Source: Chloroflexota bacterium (GTDB lineage: Bacteria; Chloroflexota; UBA6077; CF-72). From it: 64,000 bases of DNA. Where the stretch lies: positions 1 to 64,000 of the forward strand of contig JAFAOS010000460.1 in NCBI GenBank assembly GCA_019247515.1, given 5' to 3'. A program made the translations under genes and the position numbers. Under the pieces are notes generated by a model that ran no database searches, was not told the origin of the DNA, and saw nothing but the letters and a program-made list of their open reading frames with translations. Below, one piece after another: positions 16,840 to 26,241 of the stretch (within the stretch, counting starts at the first letter, position 1; every line of letters begins with the position of its first letter).

Positions 16840-18375
16840 TCAGACCACCAGCGACAGCGGCATGTCGTCGATCGTCAACACCGCTTGCGCCAGCAGCTCG
16901 CCCGCGCGTTCGGCGCCCGCGGCGTCCACCCGGCCGATGCTCAGCCGCACCGCGTCACGCCGACCCGGCCGCAAGTAGAACGCCTCGCCGCTCGAGACCA
17001 GCACGCCCAGGTGCGCGGCGTGCTGGGTGAGCTCTTCCGCGTCGCAGCCGTCCGGCAGCCTGACCCACAGGTTCAAACCTTCGGCGGTCGGCGCCACGGC
17101 CTCGGCCGGCAGCGCCGCGCGCAAGGCGCCAAGGGCGGCGCGGCGCCTTTCGGCGTAGGCGAGACGGGCTCGCTCGAACGCATTGTCCAGATCAGCTTGC
17201 CGCAGCAGCGCGCCGAGTGCGCGCTGGCCAATGCGCGGTGACCAGCCCCCGTTGCTCAGCCGTGCCTGACGCAGGAAGCCGAACAATCGGCCGCGCGCCA
17301 GAGTCAGCGTCATGCGCATGTCCGGCCCGACCGACTTGGAGTACGAGCGACAGTAGACCGTCCGCTCCTGGAGCAAGGGATCCATCCACAGCGAGCCCGG
17401 CGCCGTAGCCGCGAGGCCGGCGAACGGATCGTCCTCGACGATGATCACGCGCGGAAACTCGCGCAAGACGGCCGCCAGCGCGTCGCGGCGCCGCGCGGTC
17501 CACGTGGCGCCGGTGGGATTCAATGCGCGTGGCGTGAGCACCACGATCGAGGCGCCGGCCTCGAGTGCCAGCTGCAGCGAGCCGGGCAGGGCACCGTGTT
17601 CGTCGACGCCGACGCCGATCAGGGTGTGCCCGAGGTTTTCCACAATATTGAATTCGGCGTGGTAACCGGGTTCCTCGACGGCCACGCTGACCTGCTCTGA
17701 GCCGACCAGGGTCGGCGCCAGCTGCACGACGATCGTGAGCAGCTGTCCAAAGGAGCTCATCACCAGCAGGTTCTGCGACGCCGCGACAATTCCGTCAGCT
17801 TCCAGCCGCGGCAGCGCGGCCTGCGCCAGGTCCGCGTGGGCTTCGGGTCCGCCGTACTGCAGCTCAGTCGCCTGCCACTCTTCGATCACGTCCGCGTACG
17901 CGCGCTTGAGCAGCTCGAACGGCAGCAGCGCCGGATCCGGCCAGCTGGATGAGCACGCCAACGCACCGGGGCTGACGGCACGCAACCGATCGCTGAACTG
18001 CAGCACTCGACGTCGCCAGCCGCGCGCCACCGGCGCTTCGAAGCTCGAGGTCGCGCTCGCCTGCGACCCGGACGCGCCCCAGGCGCTATCCGTCGCCGGA
18101 CTGGACGCGGAGACCTGCGCAACGTCGGCGACGAACGTTCCGCGGCCCACGTGCGCCTGCACCCGACCGCGCCGCTCCAACAGGCTGTACGCCACGGCGA
18201 CGGAAGCGCTGCTGACCCCCAGCTCGAGGGCCAGGGCTCTGACGGTCGGCAGGCGATCGCCCGGTCGAAGCTCGCCGCGGTTGAGCGCTGCCTCGATCTC
18301 GGACGCGATGGCGGCATAGCGTGGCGCGCCCGAGCTTGCTTCGAACACGCGGGTCCGATCAATTGTCCAGCCCAT
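16840..18375 (-). CDS. MocR/PdxR-type GntR-aminotransferase transcription regulator
   Basis: 511 aa. The N-terminal winged HTH of the GntR family spans about residues 15-85 (EIEAALNRGELRPGDRLPTV; VSSASVAVAYSLLERRG). After a low-complexity Ser/Ala linker comes a type I aminotransferase-like domain with NPTG (LNPTGATW), the Asp for the PLP ring (VEDDPFAG), and the PLP lysine in SYSKSVGPDMR. MocR proteins bind an amino acid-PLP adduct and usually regulate an adjacent divergent or upstream gene. Upstream extension of the frame overlaps the propeller gene and is not protein-like, so ATG 18375 is the start. Likely controller of the sugar operon and the propeller gene (inference). Confidence 0.85.
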   Translation of the reverse strand: MGWTIDRTRVFEASSGAPRYAAIASEIEAALNRGELRPGDRLPTVRALALELGVSSASVAVAYSLLERRGRVQAHVGRGTFVADVAQVSASSPATDSAWGASGSQASATSSFEAPVARGWRRRVLQFSDRLRAVSPGALACSSSWPDPALLPFELLKRAYADVIEEWQATELQYGGPEAHADLAQAALPRLEADGIVAASQNLLVMSSFGQLLTIVVQLAPTLVGSEQVSVAVEEPGYHAEFNIVENLGHTLIGVGVDEHGALPGSLQLALEAGASIVVLTPRALNPTGATWTARRRDALAAVLREFPRVIIVEDDPFAGLAATAPGSLWMDPLLQERTVYCRSYSKSVGPDMRMTLTLARGRLFGFLRQARLSNGGWSPRIGQRALGALLRQADLDNAFERARLAYAERRRAALGALRAALPAEAVAPTAEGLNLWVRLPDGCDAEELTQHAAHLGVLVSSGEAFYLRPGRRDAVRLSIGRVDAAGAERAGELLAQAVLTIDDMPLSLVV

Positions 18376-18393
18376 ACCTGTATTGGCGGCCCG

Positions 18394-18422
18394 ATCATAG
18401 CAGGTCAGTTGTCTAATGTCAG
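18394..18422 (-). promoter_or_regulatory. promoter of the MocR gene
   Basis: On the reverse strand CTGACA (18422-18417) and TATGAT (18399-18394) are spaced by 17 nt, each matching the consensus at 5/6 positions. The predicted leader is only about 12 nt. It overlaps the divergent promoter of the propeller gene, so one bound protein could control both. Confidence 0.55.
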
Positions 18423-18437
18423 CCGATTGTCTATTCT
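18409..18437 (+). promoter_or_regulatory. divergent promoter of the propeller gene, possibly leaderless
   Basis: TTGTCT (18409-18414) and TATTCT (18432-18437) are separated by 17 nt. The ATG of the next gene is at 18444, only 6 nt past the -10 box, and no Shine-Dalgarno is present. The transcript would therefore begin at or next to the start codon. TTGTCTA occurs twice, 18 nt apart. Confidence 0.45.
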
Positions 18438-18443
18438 GGGCAC

Positions 18444-19433
18444 ATGGCAGAGCTAGGATTGTACGTAGGCACCTCGGGCATGTCGATGTGGGCCAGCGAG
18501 GACGGCGGCGGGACGTGGATCCGCCCATACGGGCGCGGGCTGTACGGCGAATCCCGCGTGTTTTCGCTGACCAGCCAGCCCGCGGACGGCGGCTCGGTGC
18601 TCGCCGGCACCGATCAGGGCATCTACCGCTGGCACGCCACCGATCACCGCTGGGAGCACCTGCCGTCGCCCATGGACGACGTGCAGACCTGGTCGCTGGT
18701 GCAGTCACCGCACGATCCCGGCGTGCTGCTGGCCGGCACGCGCAAGGCTGAGCTGTTTCGATCGGAGGATGCCGGTAAGACCTGGTCGCGGCTGCCGGTG
18801 AAGCTGGCCACGGAGTGCGCGGCGGTGGAGGTGCCGCGTGTCACGCAGATCGTCTTCGATCCCGACAACGCGGACCTGGTCTGGGTCGGCGTCGAAATCG
18901 ACGGCGTCTGGCGTTCCGAGGACGGCGGCCGCACATTCGAAAAGCACGTGCGCGGGCTGACGACCGAGGACATCCACGGGCTATCGGTGGTGTATCAGGA
19001 CGGTCAACGCTGGGTGTTCGCGGTGACCAACGGCGGTCTGTTCAGCAGTCTGGATGACGGCCTCTCGTGGCAGGAGCGCCCGTTCGAGGGCAAGTCCAGG
19101 TACACGCGCAGCATCGTCGAGCGAGCGGATCGCCGCGGTGTGCTGTTCATGACCAACGGCGACGGGCCACCAGGCTCCACCGGGCGACTGCTCAAGAGCG
19201 ACGATTATGGTGAGACGTGGACGGACGCCGGGCTGCCGGGGGAACCCAACAGCACGCCGTGGTGCATTGCCGTGCACCCGGCCAGTCCCGACCTGGTGTA
19301 CACCTGCACCAACCTGGGGCAGGTGTATCGGAGCCAGGACGGTGGCGAGACGTGGAGCCAGCTGAAGCGGCAGTTCGGCGAGATCCGCTCGATGATTCTG
19401 CGCCCGCTCGACGATTCTCCACCGAAGCTCTGA
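18444..19433 (+). CDS. Asp-box (BNR) beta-propeller protein
   Basis: 329 aa built from repeats with Asp-box motifs at regular spacing: SEDGGGTW, SEDAGKTW, SEDGGRTF, SLDDGLSW, SDDYGETW and SQDGGETW. Such propellers occur in sialidases, sortilin-like proteins and many glycosidase-like bacterial proteins. No signal peptide or sialidase catalytic Arg triad is obvious, so no enzymatic role is claimed. It is divergent from MocR with overlapping promoters and lies beside a GH38 mannosidase gene, which hints at a sugar-related role. Confidence 0.75.
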   Translation: MAELGLYVGTSGMSMWASEDGGGTWIRPYGRGLYGESRVFSLTSQPADGGSVLAGTDQGIYRWHATDHRWEHLPSPMDDVQTWSLVQSPHDPGVLLAGTRKAELFRSEDAGKTWSRLPVKLATECAAVEVPRVTQIVFDPDNADLVWVGVEIDGVWRSEDGGRTFEKHVRGLTTEDIHGLSVVYQDGQRWVFAVTNGGLFSSLDDGLSWQERPFEGKSRYTRSIVERADRRGVLFMTNGDGPPGSTGRLLKSDDYGETWTDAGLPGEPNSTPWCIAVHPASPDLVYTCTNLGQVYRSQDGGETWSQLKRQFGEIRSMILRPLDDSPPKL

Positions 19434-19451
19434 GCTCGGTCATGTCGACAC

Positions 19452-19548
19452 GTAGGGGAGACCCCTACGACCCCCGGTTTTGTCGGTGGGTCGGGGAACC
19501 CCTACGACCCCCGGTTTTGTCGGTGGGTCGGGGAACCCCTACGACCCT
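19452..19548. repeat. 37-nt tandem repeat with GTAGGGG/CCCCTAC hairpin (copy 1)
   Basis: A 17-nt hairpin GTAGGGGAGACCCCTAC (19452-19468) overlaps two identical, adjacent 37-nt units (19461-19497 and 19498-19534) plus a 14-nt start of a third. Each unit contains GGTTTTGTCGGTGGGTCGGG. The third partial copy runs across the stop codon of the mannosidase gene at 19539. The hairpin is the exact reverse complement of one at 48345-48361. Confidence 0.75.
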
Positions 19549-22500
19549 GGCGGGACAGGCAACGACTCCCGTGGTGGGAACGGAGCGATGATGCGGAGCG
19601 TCTTGACTTCGTGAGCGCGAAGCAACAGTGGGACCTCAGCATTGTTGCTTTGCGTCACGCGCCGCGGATTGCGCTCCAGCAGGTCAACCTCGTCCACCGA
19701 GCGCGGGGCAACTCCCAGTTGCAAGGTAGCTGGCCGCGCGCCGCCGTCCGCTTCGTACGCGCGCACGATCAGGGCGTCCTCGTCTTCCGCCCACTTGACC
19801 GTCTCCACCAGCGCGCCCGGAGCGTCAAGCTGCGCAATGGCAAAGCGTGACGGCAGTGTCCCCGCGTGCGGCCCGGCGCGCCGCCAGATGAGCGGCCTGG
19901 TCAGGTCGTACGCCGCGTGACGGACCGGCTCGAGTCCGGCGGCGTGCGGCAGCAGGCTGTACGTGAACGCGTGCTGGCCGCGGTCGGCATCGGGATCCGG
20001 ATCGATGGCGCCTTTCAGCAAGCTGAGCCACAGCGTGCTGTCCAGCACGCTGTACCCGTGCTTGCAGTCCGCCAGCAGCGCAACGCCATAGCTTGCGTCC
20101 GAGAGGTCCGCCCAGCGCTGGGCGGGCACCTCGAAGGCGGCTTCGTCCCAACTGGTGTTGCGATGCGTCGGACGCTCGATGCTGCCGAACTGGATCTCGT
20201 ACGTCGCCCGCCGACTGCGGATCGTGGTAGGAAAGGCGACTTTCAACAGCGTCTGCCGTTCCTGCCAGTCGACGTGTGTGACAAAGTCGATGCGCGGCGT
20301 GCGGGCGTAGACGCACAGGCGCTGCACGATGCGGGTCTGTTCGCCGGAGTGCCAGCCGAGCTCGACCACGCCGCGCTCCGGGCCCGACTCGCGGACCTCG
20401 ACAGACTCCAGTCGATCGACGTCGTGACGCTTGGCGCGGTAGAAGGCGTCGATGTCCCAGGCATCGTAGTTGAGTGGCCGATCTTCGAAGACGACGAGCC
20501 GGTTGCCAGGTTCACCTGGCGGAAGGACCTCGCGGTCCGCAATTCTGTCGAACAGACGACCGATGCGGCCGTGCTCGTCGATCTCGATATGCCAGAAGGG
20601 TGTGTCGACCACGTGTGACGAGACGCGCATCTCCACGGTCGGGTGCGCCGCTGGCTCGCCATGCGCAAAGGCTTGAAAGCCGTTGGGGGGCACACCCTCA
20701 CACCACACGAGCATGTCGCCTTCGGCGGTTGGCTGAGAGGGAAGGGATAGCCCGTCGGCGGCGGCGACTGGCACCTCCACATAGCCGGCCGACGCGTACG
20801 GTGATGGGTTGAAGACCACCAGCGCCTCCGACTCCAGGCTCAGCCCCTCACAAATGCTCCGAGTGGCCGCCTCGAGCACCCGCGAACCGATGTCCGTCAC
20901 GCTTCGAAAATCCTGCTCCGCTTCGCGGTAAACCTGGCTGATTGCCGACCCGGGCAAGATGTCGTGGAATTGATTGGTCAGGATCAGCTTCCAACCTTCT
21001 TCGAGCGCCTCGCGCGGGTACTCGGCGCCCATCAGCGCTCGCGCGCTGGCGGCGTACAGCTCGGCCGCGTGGAACAGCCGCTGCGCGAGGGCATTCCGCC
21101 GTTTTTGTTGCGCCTGCCCGGTGTACGTGCCGCGGTGGTACTCCAGGTACAGCTCGCCATCCCAGACCGGTACCTCCGATTGCTCGGCCAGTGAGCACTC
21201 CAGCCGCTCGAAAAACGCGTCTGCTCGGCCCATCTCTACCCGCGGAAAGCCCGGCAGGCCCTTTAGCCGCCGCCCGGCTTCGAGCATGTCGATCGTCGGT
21301 CCGCCACCGCCGTCGCCCCAACCAAAGGCCACCAGCAGCTCCGTTTGCAAGTGACGATCCTGGAAACGGCGCCACGCTCCGCGGGCCACGCCAGGCAGCA
21401 GGTGACCGTTGTAGGTGGTGTGCTCGCCCGGCGTCAACGAGGGGGTGCACAGAAAGTGCGCCAGCACCTCGCCGCCATCCGGTCCGCGCCAACGAAACGT
21501 GTCGTGCGGAATCCGGTTGGTCGTGCTCCAGCTCAATTTATGCGTGACGAAGTACGGCAGGCCGGCCGCGGCCATCAGTGTCGGCAGCGCCCACGTGAAG
21601 CCGAATGAGTCGGGCAGCCAGACGACGCGCGGGCTGACGCCGAATTCGCGTTCGAAATAGCGGGTACCAACCAGCAATTGTCGCGCGAGCGATTCGCCGT
21701 CGGGCAGGTTGCAGTCGGCCTCCACCCACATCCCGCCGACAGGCTCCCAGCGGCCTTCGCGGATTCGCTCGCGGATGCCGGCGAACGTTTCGGGGAACCA
21801 CTGCTTGACCATTTCGTACTGCAGGGGTGTGGAAGCCAGAAAGCGATACTCCGGGTAACGCTCCATCAGTCTGAGCGCGGTGGTCCAGGTCCGGCCGGCT
21901 TTTTCACGTGTCTGGGAGATCGGCCACAACCAGGCACAATCGATGTGGGCATGGCCGACGGCGGTGAGGGTCGGCTCGTAGTCCGGCGTGGCCAGCTCCG
22001 ATAACCCCGCCTCGACGTGCTGGTGCGCCTCGAGCAGGCTCGCACGAAATCGCTGCGAGCCTGCGGCACTCCAGTCGATGCGGCCCAGCGCGGCCTCGGC
22101 GATGCGTTCGATGGATGGACGCACCGGATCGTCAACTGGCAGCGCCTGCAGCGCATCGGCCAGGATCAGCAGGTCATAGCTCAGCTGCACGGCGCCACTG
22201 TCGACGCGCGCCAGCACAAAGGTCGGATTCGGCTGCCAGTCCAGTTCGGCCAGACCCGTCCACACGCTCGCCGCGAAACGGTAGCGCGGCCCTTCCGGCA
22301 AGTACACCAGGCGGTGGTACTGGTCCAGCCCGTGGTACGCGCGACCGTCCAGGTACAGCATGCCCTGCATTCGCTGGAGGTCACGCCCGATCCGCGAGGC
22401 GGGCTCGAGCGGATGCGTGCCGAACCGATGCGCGACCAGCGCGGTGTCGGCGACGGGCCAGTCTGCTGGCCGCGTTAGCTCGAACCGCAGCCAGACGGTC

Positions 22501-22691
22501 TGGTTGAGTGCCTCGCGCCAGTCACCGCCTGGCGCGAGGATGGGAGCCGCCGAATCGTCGTAGTCCGGCAAGCGTGCGGCCTCGACGTCCTCGCGCACCA
22601 GGCGCACCTCGGCCGCGGCGCCGTGCTCGATGTCCAACCACGGTTCGAGCTCGCGGCGGCGCCGAACGAGGCGTTCGACCAGAAGCTCCAT
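19539..22691 (-). CDS. GH38 alpha-mannosidase
   Basis: 1050 aa, the usual length for bacterial GH38. The zinc-binding HID motif (VGHAHIDCAWLWP) is near residue 255. The catalytic Asp region is VVWLPDSFGF, with THKLSWSTTN and FGWGDGGGGPT downstream. The C-terminal half forms the beta-sandwich domains. No signal peptide is visible, so the enzyme is probably cytosolic and trims alpha-mannosides taken up as oligosaccharides. The ATG at 22691 (MELLVERLV) was chosen because the upstream in-frame part is not protein-like. The 3' end runs into a tandem repeat. It follows the UbiB-like gene by 29 nt. Confidence 0.9.
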   Translation of the reverse strand: MELLVERLVRRRRELEPWLDIEHGAAAEVRLVREDVEAARLPDYDDSAAPILAPGGDWREALNQTVWLRFELTRPADWPVADTALVAHRFGTHPLEPASRIGRDLQRMQGMLYLDGRAYHGLDQYHRLVYLPEGPRYRFAASVWTGLAELDWQPNPTFVLARVDSGAVQLSYDLLILADALQALPVDDPVRPSIERIAEAALGRIDWSAAGSQRFRASLLEAHQHVEAGLSELATPDYEPTLTAVGHAHIDCAWLWPISQTREKAGRTWTTALRLMERYPEYRFLASTPLQYEMVKQWFPETFAGIRERIREGRWEPVGGMWVEADCNLPDGESLARQLLVGTRYFEREFGVSPRVVWLPDSFGFTWALPTLMAAAGLPYFVTHKLSWSTTNRIPHDTFRWRGPDGGEVLAHFLCTPSLTPGEHTTYNGHLLPGVARGAWRRFQDRHLQTELLVAFGWGDGGGGPTIDMLEAGRRLKGLPGFPRVEMGRADAFFERLECSLAEQSEVPVWDGELYLEYHRGTYTGQAQQKRRNALAQRLFHAAELYAASARALMGAEYPREALEEGWKLILTNQFHDILPGSAISQVYREAEQDFRSVTDIGSRVLEAATRSICEGLSLESEALVVFNPSPYASAGYVEVPVAAADGLSLPSQPTAEGDMLVWCEGVPPNGFQAFAHGEPAAHPTVEMRVSSHVVDTPFWHIEIDEHGRIGRLFDRIADREVLPPGEPGNRLVVFEDRPLNYDAWDIDAFYRAKRHDVDRLESVEVRESGPERGVVELGWHSGEQTRIVQRLCVYARTPRIDFVTHVDWQERQTLLKVAFPTTIRSRRATYEIQFGSIERPTHRNTSWDEAAFEVPAQRWADLSDASYGVALLADCKHGYSVLDSTLWLSLLKGAIDPDPDADRGQHAFTYSLLPHAAGLEPVRHAAYDLTRPLIWRRAGPHAGTLPSRFAIAQLDAPGALVETVKWAEDEDALIVRAYEADGGARPATLQLGVAPRSVDEVDLLERNPRRVTQSNNAEVPLLLRAHEVKTLRIIAPFPPRESLPVPPGS

Positions 22692-22720
22692 ACCCGCGAG
22701 GGTACCCAATGCGAAAGGAT

Positions 22721-24415
22721 CTAGCGGCTCACCAACCCTTGCAGGTTGTGGATGAACATCAGAATGACCAGAACCAGCAGCCCAAGCAGGATCACGTGGA
22801 CCCATTCAAAAGGCACGACGCTGGGGGTGTAGGTCCGCGCGTTGTTGGGGTCGGCCAACGTGTAGTACAGCAGTCCGCCGATCAGCAGCATCGCCCCGCC
22901 CAGCCCGATCGCGCGTTGGCGCAGGGTTTGAAGCCTCCGCTGGAATCCGAAGTATGTGCCCGCCACCGAAGCGATGAGGGGTTGCATCTCCTCCAGGTAC
23001 TCCACGAATTCCACGGCGCGGTTGACCCGCAGCGTCGTCTCGTACACGCGACCCATCACCAGGCGTGGATCGAGAAACTCCTCGGCGCGGCGCCGCAAGA
23101 GCTTGCCGAAGAACTGGCGCGCCACGGCTGGCAGGTCGTAGTCGGTGGCCAGCTGGTGGCGGAGCGTGCCGAGCATGACCAGCATCCGCAAGAACGCAAT
23201 GATTTCGCCAGACAGCACGAGGCGACTGCGCTGGACTGTCTCCATGATCTCAACCGCCAGCGCGGTGTACGGATTCTGCGAAAGGGCGCCGGTCGATGCC
23301 CAAGTATCGCCGCCCGCGACGGTCGCAATCCCATACAGAAAGCCTTCGTGGATGCGCACGAGCTGCTGCTGGGCCGCGGCCGTATTGGTGCCGGAGGTGG
23401 GCGTCAACCAGCGCATGAGCTCTTTCACCGCGGGCTCGACCTCCCGCTGGAACAGGAGCCAGCTATAGCGGGTGAGGGACTCACGGACGGTCTCCGACAA
23501 GCGGCCGACCATGCCGAAGTCGACGTAGCCGATGGCATTGCCGGGCAGCACGAACAGGTTCGCCGGGTGCAGGTCCGAATGGAAGCAGCCAAAGACGTAC
23601 ACCTGATTCAGCATGTTCCAATCCAGGTGTCGCACGACCTGCACCAGGTCGTAGCCCTTCGCCTCGAGATTCTGGAGGTAGGCGGAATCCCCGAGGCGTA
23701 TCGCGACGATGATCTCGATGAGCGGGATGCCCTCGAGCAGCTCGGTCGTCAACACGCGCGAGGTGGTATAGGCGCGATGCACGCGCGGAATGCGTTCGAG
23801 CCGTTCGTCGTGCGCGTTTTCATACAGGAGCAGCGCCTGGCGCGCCTCCAGCAAATAGTCGAGCTCGTCGTTCGTCCAGCGCGCGAACTCGTCGATGAAA
23901 CGCCGAGTCTGGGTCGCGCCGAAGACGCGCACGAAGTCGAGCAGCGGCGTGACCGCGTACATCAGGTCGATGTCCGCGCGCATGACCTCGCGGACTTGCG
24001 GGCGCTGGACTTTGACCGCCACGCGTTCGCCAGTGCGTAGCGTCGCGCGATGCACCTGACCGATCGATGCCGAGGCAAATGGCACCGGTTCGAACGAAGC
24101 AAAGATCGCGTCGGGCAGACCGCCGAGCTCCTGGCGGACGATGTCGCACACGTCCGCGTAGGGGAAAGGTTGCACCGCGTTCAGGAGCTTGAGCAGCTCC
24201 TCACAGTACGCCGCTGGCAGCAGATCGAAGCGCAGCGCGAGCATCTGGCCGAGCTTGATCCACGCGCCACCAAGCTGCTCGAGTGCCGCGCGGGTGCGCT
24301 CGGCGCCCGGGCGCGGGCGTGTGCGACGCAGCGGCAGCGCCGGCAGGATGAACCAGCGTGTGATCACGCGCACGACCTGCCATGTGCGCTGGGCGCGACG
24401 CAGAATGCGTCTCAC
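22721..24415 (-). CDS. AarF/ABC1/UbiB family protein kinase-like protein
   Basis: 564 aa. Atypical kinase motifs in order: KLGQML (the KxGQ signature, about residue 55), ASASIGQVHRA (Ala/Gly-rich loop), VAVKVQRP (nucleotide-binding Lys), FHSDLHPANLFV (catalytic loop) and VDFGMVG (metal-binding Asp). The C-terminus has two hydrophobic segments (GLGGAMLLIGGLLYYTLA and VHVILLGLLVLVILMF) that anchor it to the membrane. UbiB proteins are ATPases needed for isoprenoid quinone or lipid metabolism. It starts at GTG 24415, 11 nt after the small upstream gene. Confidence 0.9.
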   Translation of the reverse strand: MRRILRRAQRTWQVVRVITRWFILPALPLRRTRPRPGAERTRAALEQLGGAWIKLGQMLALRFDLLPAAYCEELLKLLNAVQPFPYADVCDIVRQELGGLPDAIFASFEPVPFASASIGQVHRATLRTGERVAVKVQRPQVREVMRADIDLMYAVTPLLDFVRVFGATQTRRFIDEFARWTNDELDYLLEARQALLLYENAHDERLERIPRVHRAYTTSRVLTTELLEGIPLIEIIVAIRLGDSAYLQNLEAKGYDLVQVVRHLDWNMLNQVYVFGCFHSDLHPANLFVLPGNAIGYVDFGMVGRLSETVRESLTRYSWLLFQREVEPAVKELMRWLTPTSGTNTAAAQQQLVRIHEGFLYGIATVAGGDTWASTGALSQNPYTALAVEIMETVQRSRLVLSGEIIAFLRMLVMLGTLRHQLATDYDLPAVARQFFGKLLRRRAEEFLDPRLVMGRVYETTLRVNRAVEFVEYLEEMQPLIASVAGTYFGFQRRLQTLRQRAIGLGGAMLLIGGLLYYTLADPNNARTYTPSVVPFEWVHVILLGLLVLVILMFIHNLQGLVSR

Positions 24416-24426
24416 GCCTCAGGTTC

Positions 24427-24915
24427 TCAACTCGTCTGTGAGGCAGTCCCCGGCGACTCGCTCCCGCTGTCTGTGTCTGACATGACCCCGCCGGCCTGGT
24501 CGCCGAGCGGAATGCGCCGCCGCACGGGTCGGCTCGCGTATTCCTGTTCCCAGTCTCGCCCGGCCTGGATCAGCTGATCGAACATCTCGCGCATCGACAG
24601 GTTCAACATCAGGCTGAAAGCGCCCTCGGCCGCGAGCTGAGCTTCGCGCGCATAGCGTTGCACGAGGAACAGGCGCGGTTCACCCGAGGACGCTCGAGGT
24701 GCGCTGCCTTGCCCGCTCAACTCGGCGAGCCGGCGGCCACGCTCGCGCGCGGCCCAATCCGACTTTTGCGCCTGTGTCGGTCCGCGCAACCACGACTCGC
24801 GACGCTGGCGTTCGTGTTGAGCCCACGCCTCGATTTCGGCGTCGGTCGGCCCAACGTCAGGGGTCTCGATCGCGTCGCCTGGAGCGTTGCCAGTTGCCTC
24901 GGGTTCACTTGGCAT
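24427..24915 (-). CDS. small acidic protein of unknown function upstream of the UbiB gene
   Basis: About 162 aa from ATG 24915 (a GTG four codons earlier is an alternative). The N-terminus is Pro/Glu-rich and disordered-looking. Around residues 30-65 is a charged, probably helical stretch (AWAQHERQRRESW, WAARERGRRLAEL). Near residue 100 comes an amphipathic segment with FSLMLNLSMREMFDQLI. The Ser-rich tail is disordered. No family is recognised. Tight spacing to the UbiB-like gene suggests a partner or regulator of that kinase. Confidence 0.6.
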   Translation of the reverse strand: MPSEPEATGNAPGDAIETPDVGPTDAEIEAWAQHERQRRESWLRGPTQAQKSDWAARERGRRLAELSGQGSAPRASSGEPRLFLVQRYAREAQLAAEGAFSLMLNLSMREMFDQLIQAGRDWEQEYASRPVRRRIPLGDQAGGVMSDTDSGSESPGTASQTS

Positions 24916-25050
24916 AGTGTGTGTCACATCCTCACGGCTTGGGTCGAGCGGGGATCACCCGCGTGCACGACATTCGGATGATAGTCCGTCTCGCGGACAG
25001 GCCGCGCGCAGCTGGCATCGGCCTTGCTCTAAGCACTGCCGCTTCTCGTG

Positions 25051-26241
25051 ATGGTGCAGGGCTACACGTGGCGCGACATGCCGCCCGGATTGCGCAAATT
25101 CGCGCGTGGCGACGTGTTCGTACACGCGGGCGAGCCCGCGACGACGGTCTTCGTGCTCAAGCGCGGCCATGCGCGGACCTTCCTGCTGAGCGAGGATGGC
25201 CAGGACACCACCACCAGCATCCTGTGCGCGCCACAGGTCGTGAGTATCAGCCCGCTGTTATCGCGGCCAACCTACGATGCCTTCGCCGAGGCGCTCGAGC
25301 CCGTCGAAGCCTGGGCCTGGCCGGCCGACCGTTTGTCGCGGCTTCTGCTCGTCGATCGAGAGCTGTCAGGTCTCGTGGTCGGCGCACTCTCGCAGCGCCT
25401 GGCGCAAGCAGTCGCACTGTTGGGCAACGTCGCGCTGGTCGACGTGACCGAGCGGCTGCACGACGTTCAGTTGCGACTCTCGGATCGCGCCAACGCGCGA
25501 GTCGCGATCACCCACCGCACGCTGGCGCAGTTGATCGGCGCTCGACCCGAGACGGTCAGCCGCAGCCTGCACCGACGTCCCGCGTGGGCCTCGCCTGTTG
25601 CCGCGCCAGAGGAGCCGACGACCTGCACGTGTGCCACCCGCGACGTGGCGGCCAGCAGCTCGAGCTTCGCCGCGGGTCAGCGCATTCTGCCGCCCGAACC
25701 GCACGCCCCGTGCGTGTTCCTCGTGCACGCCGGCGCGGTCCGCCTGTTCCTCGAAGATGGCCGAGGGCGCCAGGTCAGCGTGGACCGCGTCGAGGCGGGG
25801 GAATACTTCGGCCTGCCCGCGCTGGCTGCGGCTTCGGCGCCCTCACTCGCCTCCGAGGCGCTGGGCGACGTGCAGTTGTCGACGTTCGACGCCGGCGCGC
25901 TGCTTCGGCTGCTGGATCGGCAGCCTGAGCTCGCCCAGACACTCATGACCCAGGTGGCGGCGCGGATCGAACGCGTCGAGCGCCGCCTGCGGCGCGCGCA
26001 CGGCGCCAACGCGTGCACGCGTCTCGCCAGTCTGCTCGACGACCTCGCCGAGCAGGAAGGCGAGCTTCAAGCGGATGGCTACCGGCTGTTGCCCGCCGGC
26101 TGGACGCACGTCGCCCTCGGACGCGAGGTGGGCCTGTGTCGCGAGACGGTCACACGAGCGCTGCGCGCGCTGGCCGTCGCCGGCCGCGTGCGTCAGCGGC
26201 GTCGACGGCTGCTCGTCCGACCGATTCGGGCAGAACTTTAG
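25051..26241 (+). CDS. tandem CRP/FNR-type regulator (two cNMP-HTH units in one chain)
   Basis: 396 aa containing two consecutive CRP-like modules. Module 1: sensor barrel about residues 10-115 (FARGDVFVHAGEPATTVFVL), long helix, then a helix-turn-helix with LAQLIGARPETVSRSLHRR near 155-178, after which the wing is missing. Module 2: barrel about 200-300 (FLVHAGAVRLFLEDGRGR; VEAGEYFG), helix, then HVALGREVGLCRETVTRAL near 350-370 with a basic wing (RQRRRRLLV). Normal CRP proteins are one module of about 220 aa acting as dimers, so this looks like a covalent pseudo-dimer. The effector is unknown. GTG 25048 is an alternative start. Confidence 0.8.
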   Translation: MVQGYTWRDMPPGLRKFARGDVFVHAGEPATTVFVLKRGHARTFLLSEDGQDTTTSILCAPQVVSISPLLSRPTYDAFAEALEPVEAWAWPADRLSRLLLVDRELSGLVVGALSQRLAQAVALLGNVALVDVTERLHDVQLRLSDRANARVAITHRTLAQLIGARPETVSRSLHRRPAWASPVAAPEEPTTCTCATRDVAASSSSFAAGQRILPPEPHAPCVFLVHAGAVRLFLEDGRGRQVSVDRVEAGEYFGLPALAAASAPSLASEALGDVQLSTFDAGALLRLLDRQPELAQTLMTQVAARIERVERRLRRAHGANACTRLASLLDDLAEQEGELQADGYRLLPAGWTHVALGREVGLCRETVTRALRALAVAGRVRQRRRRLLVRPIRAEL

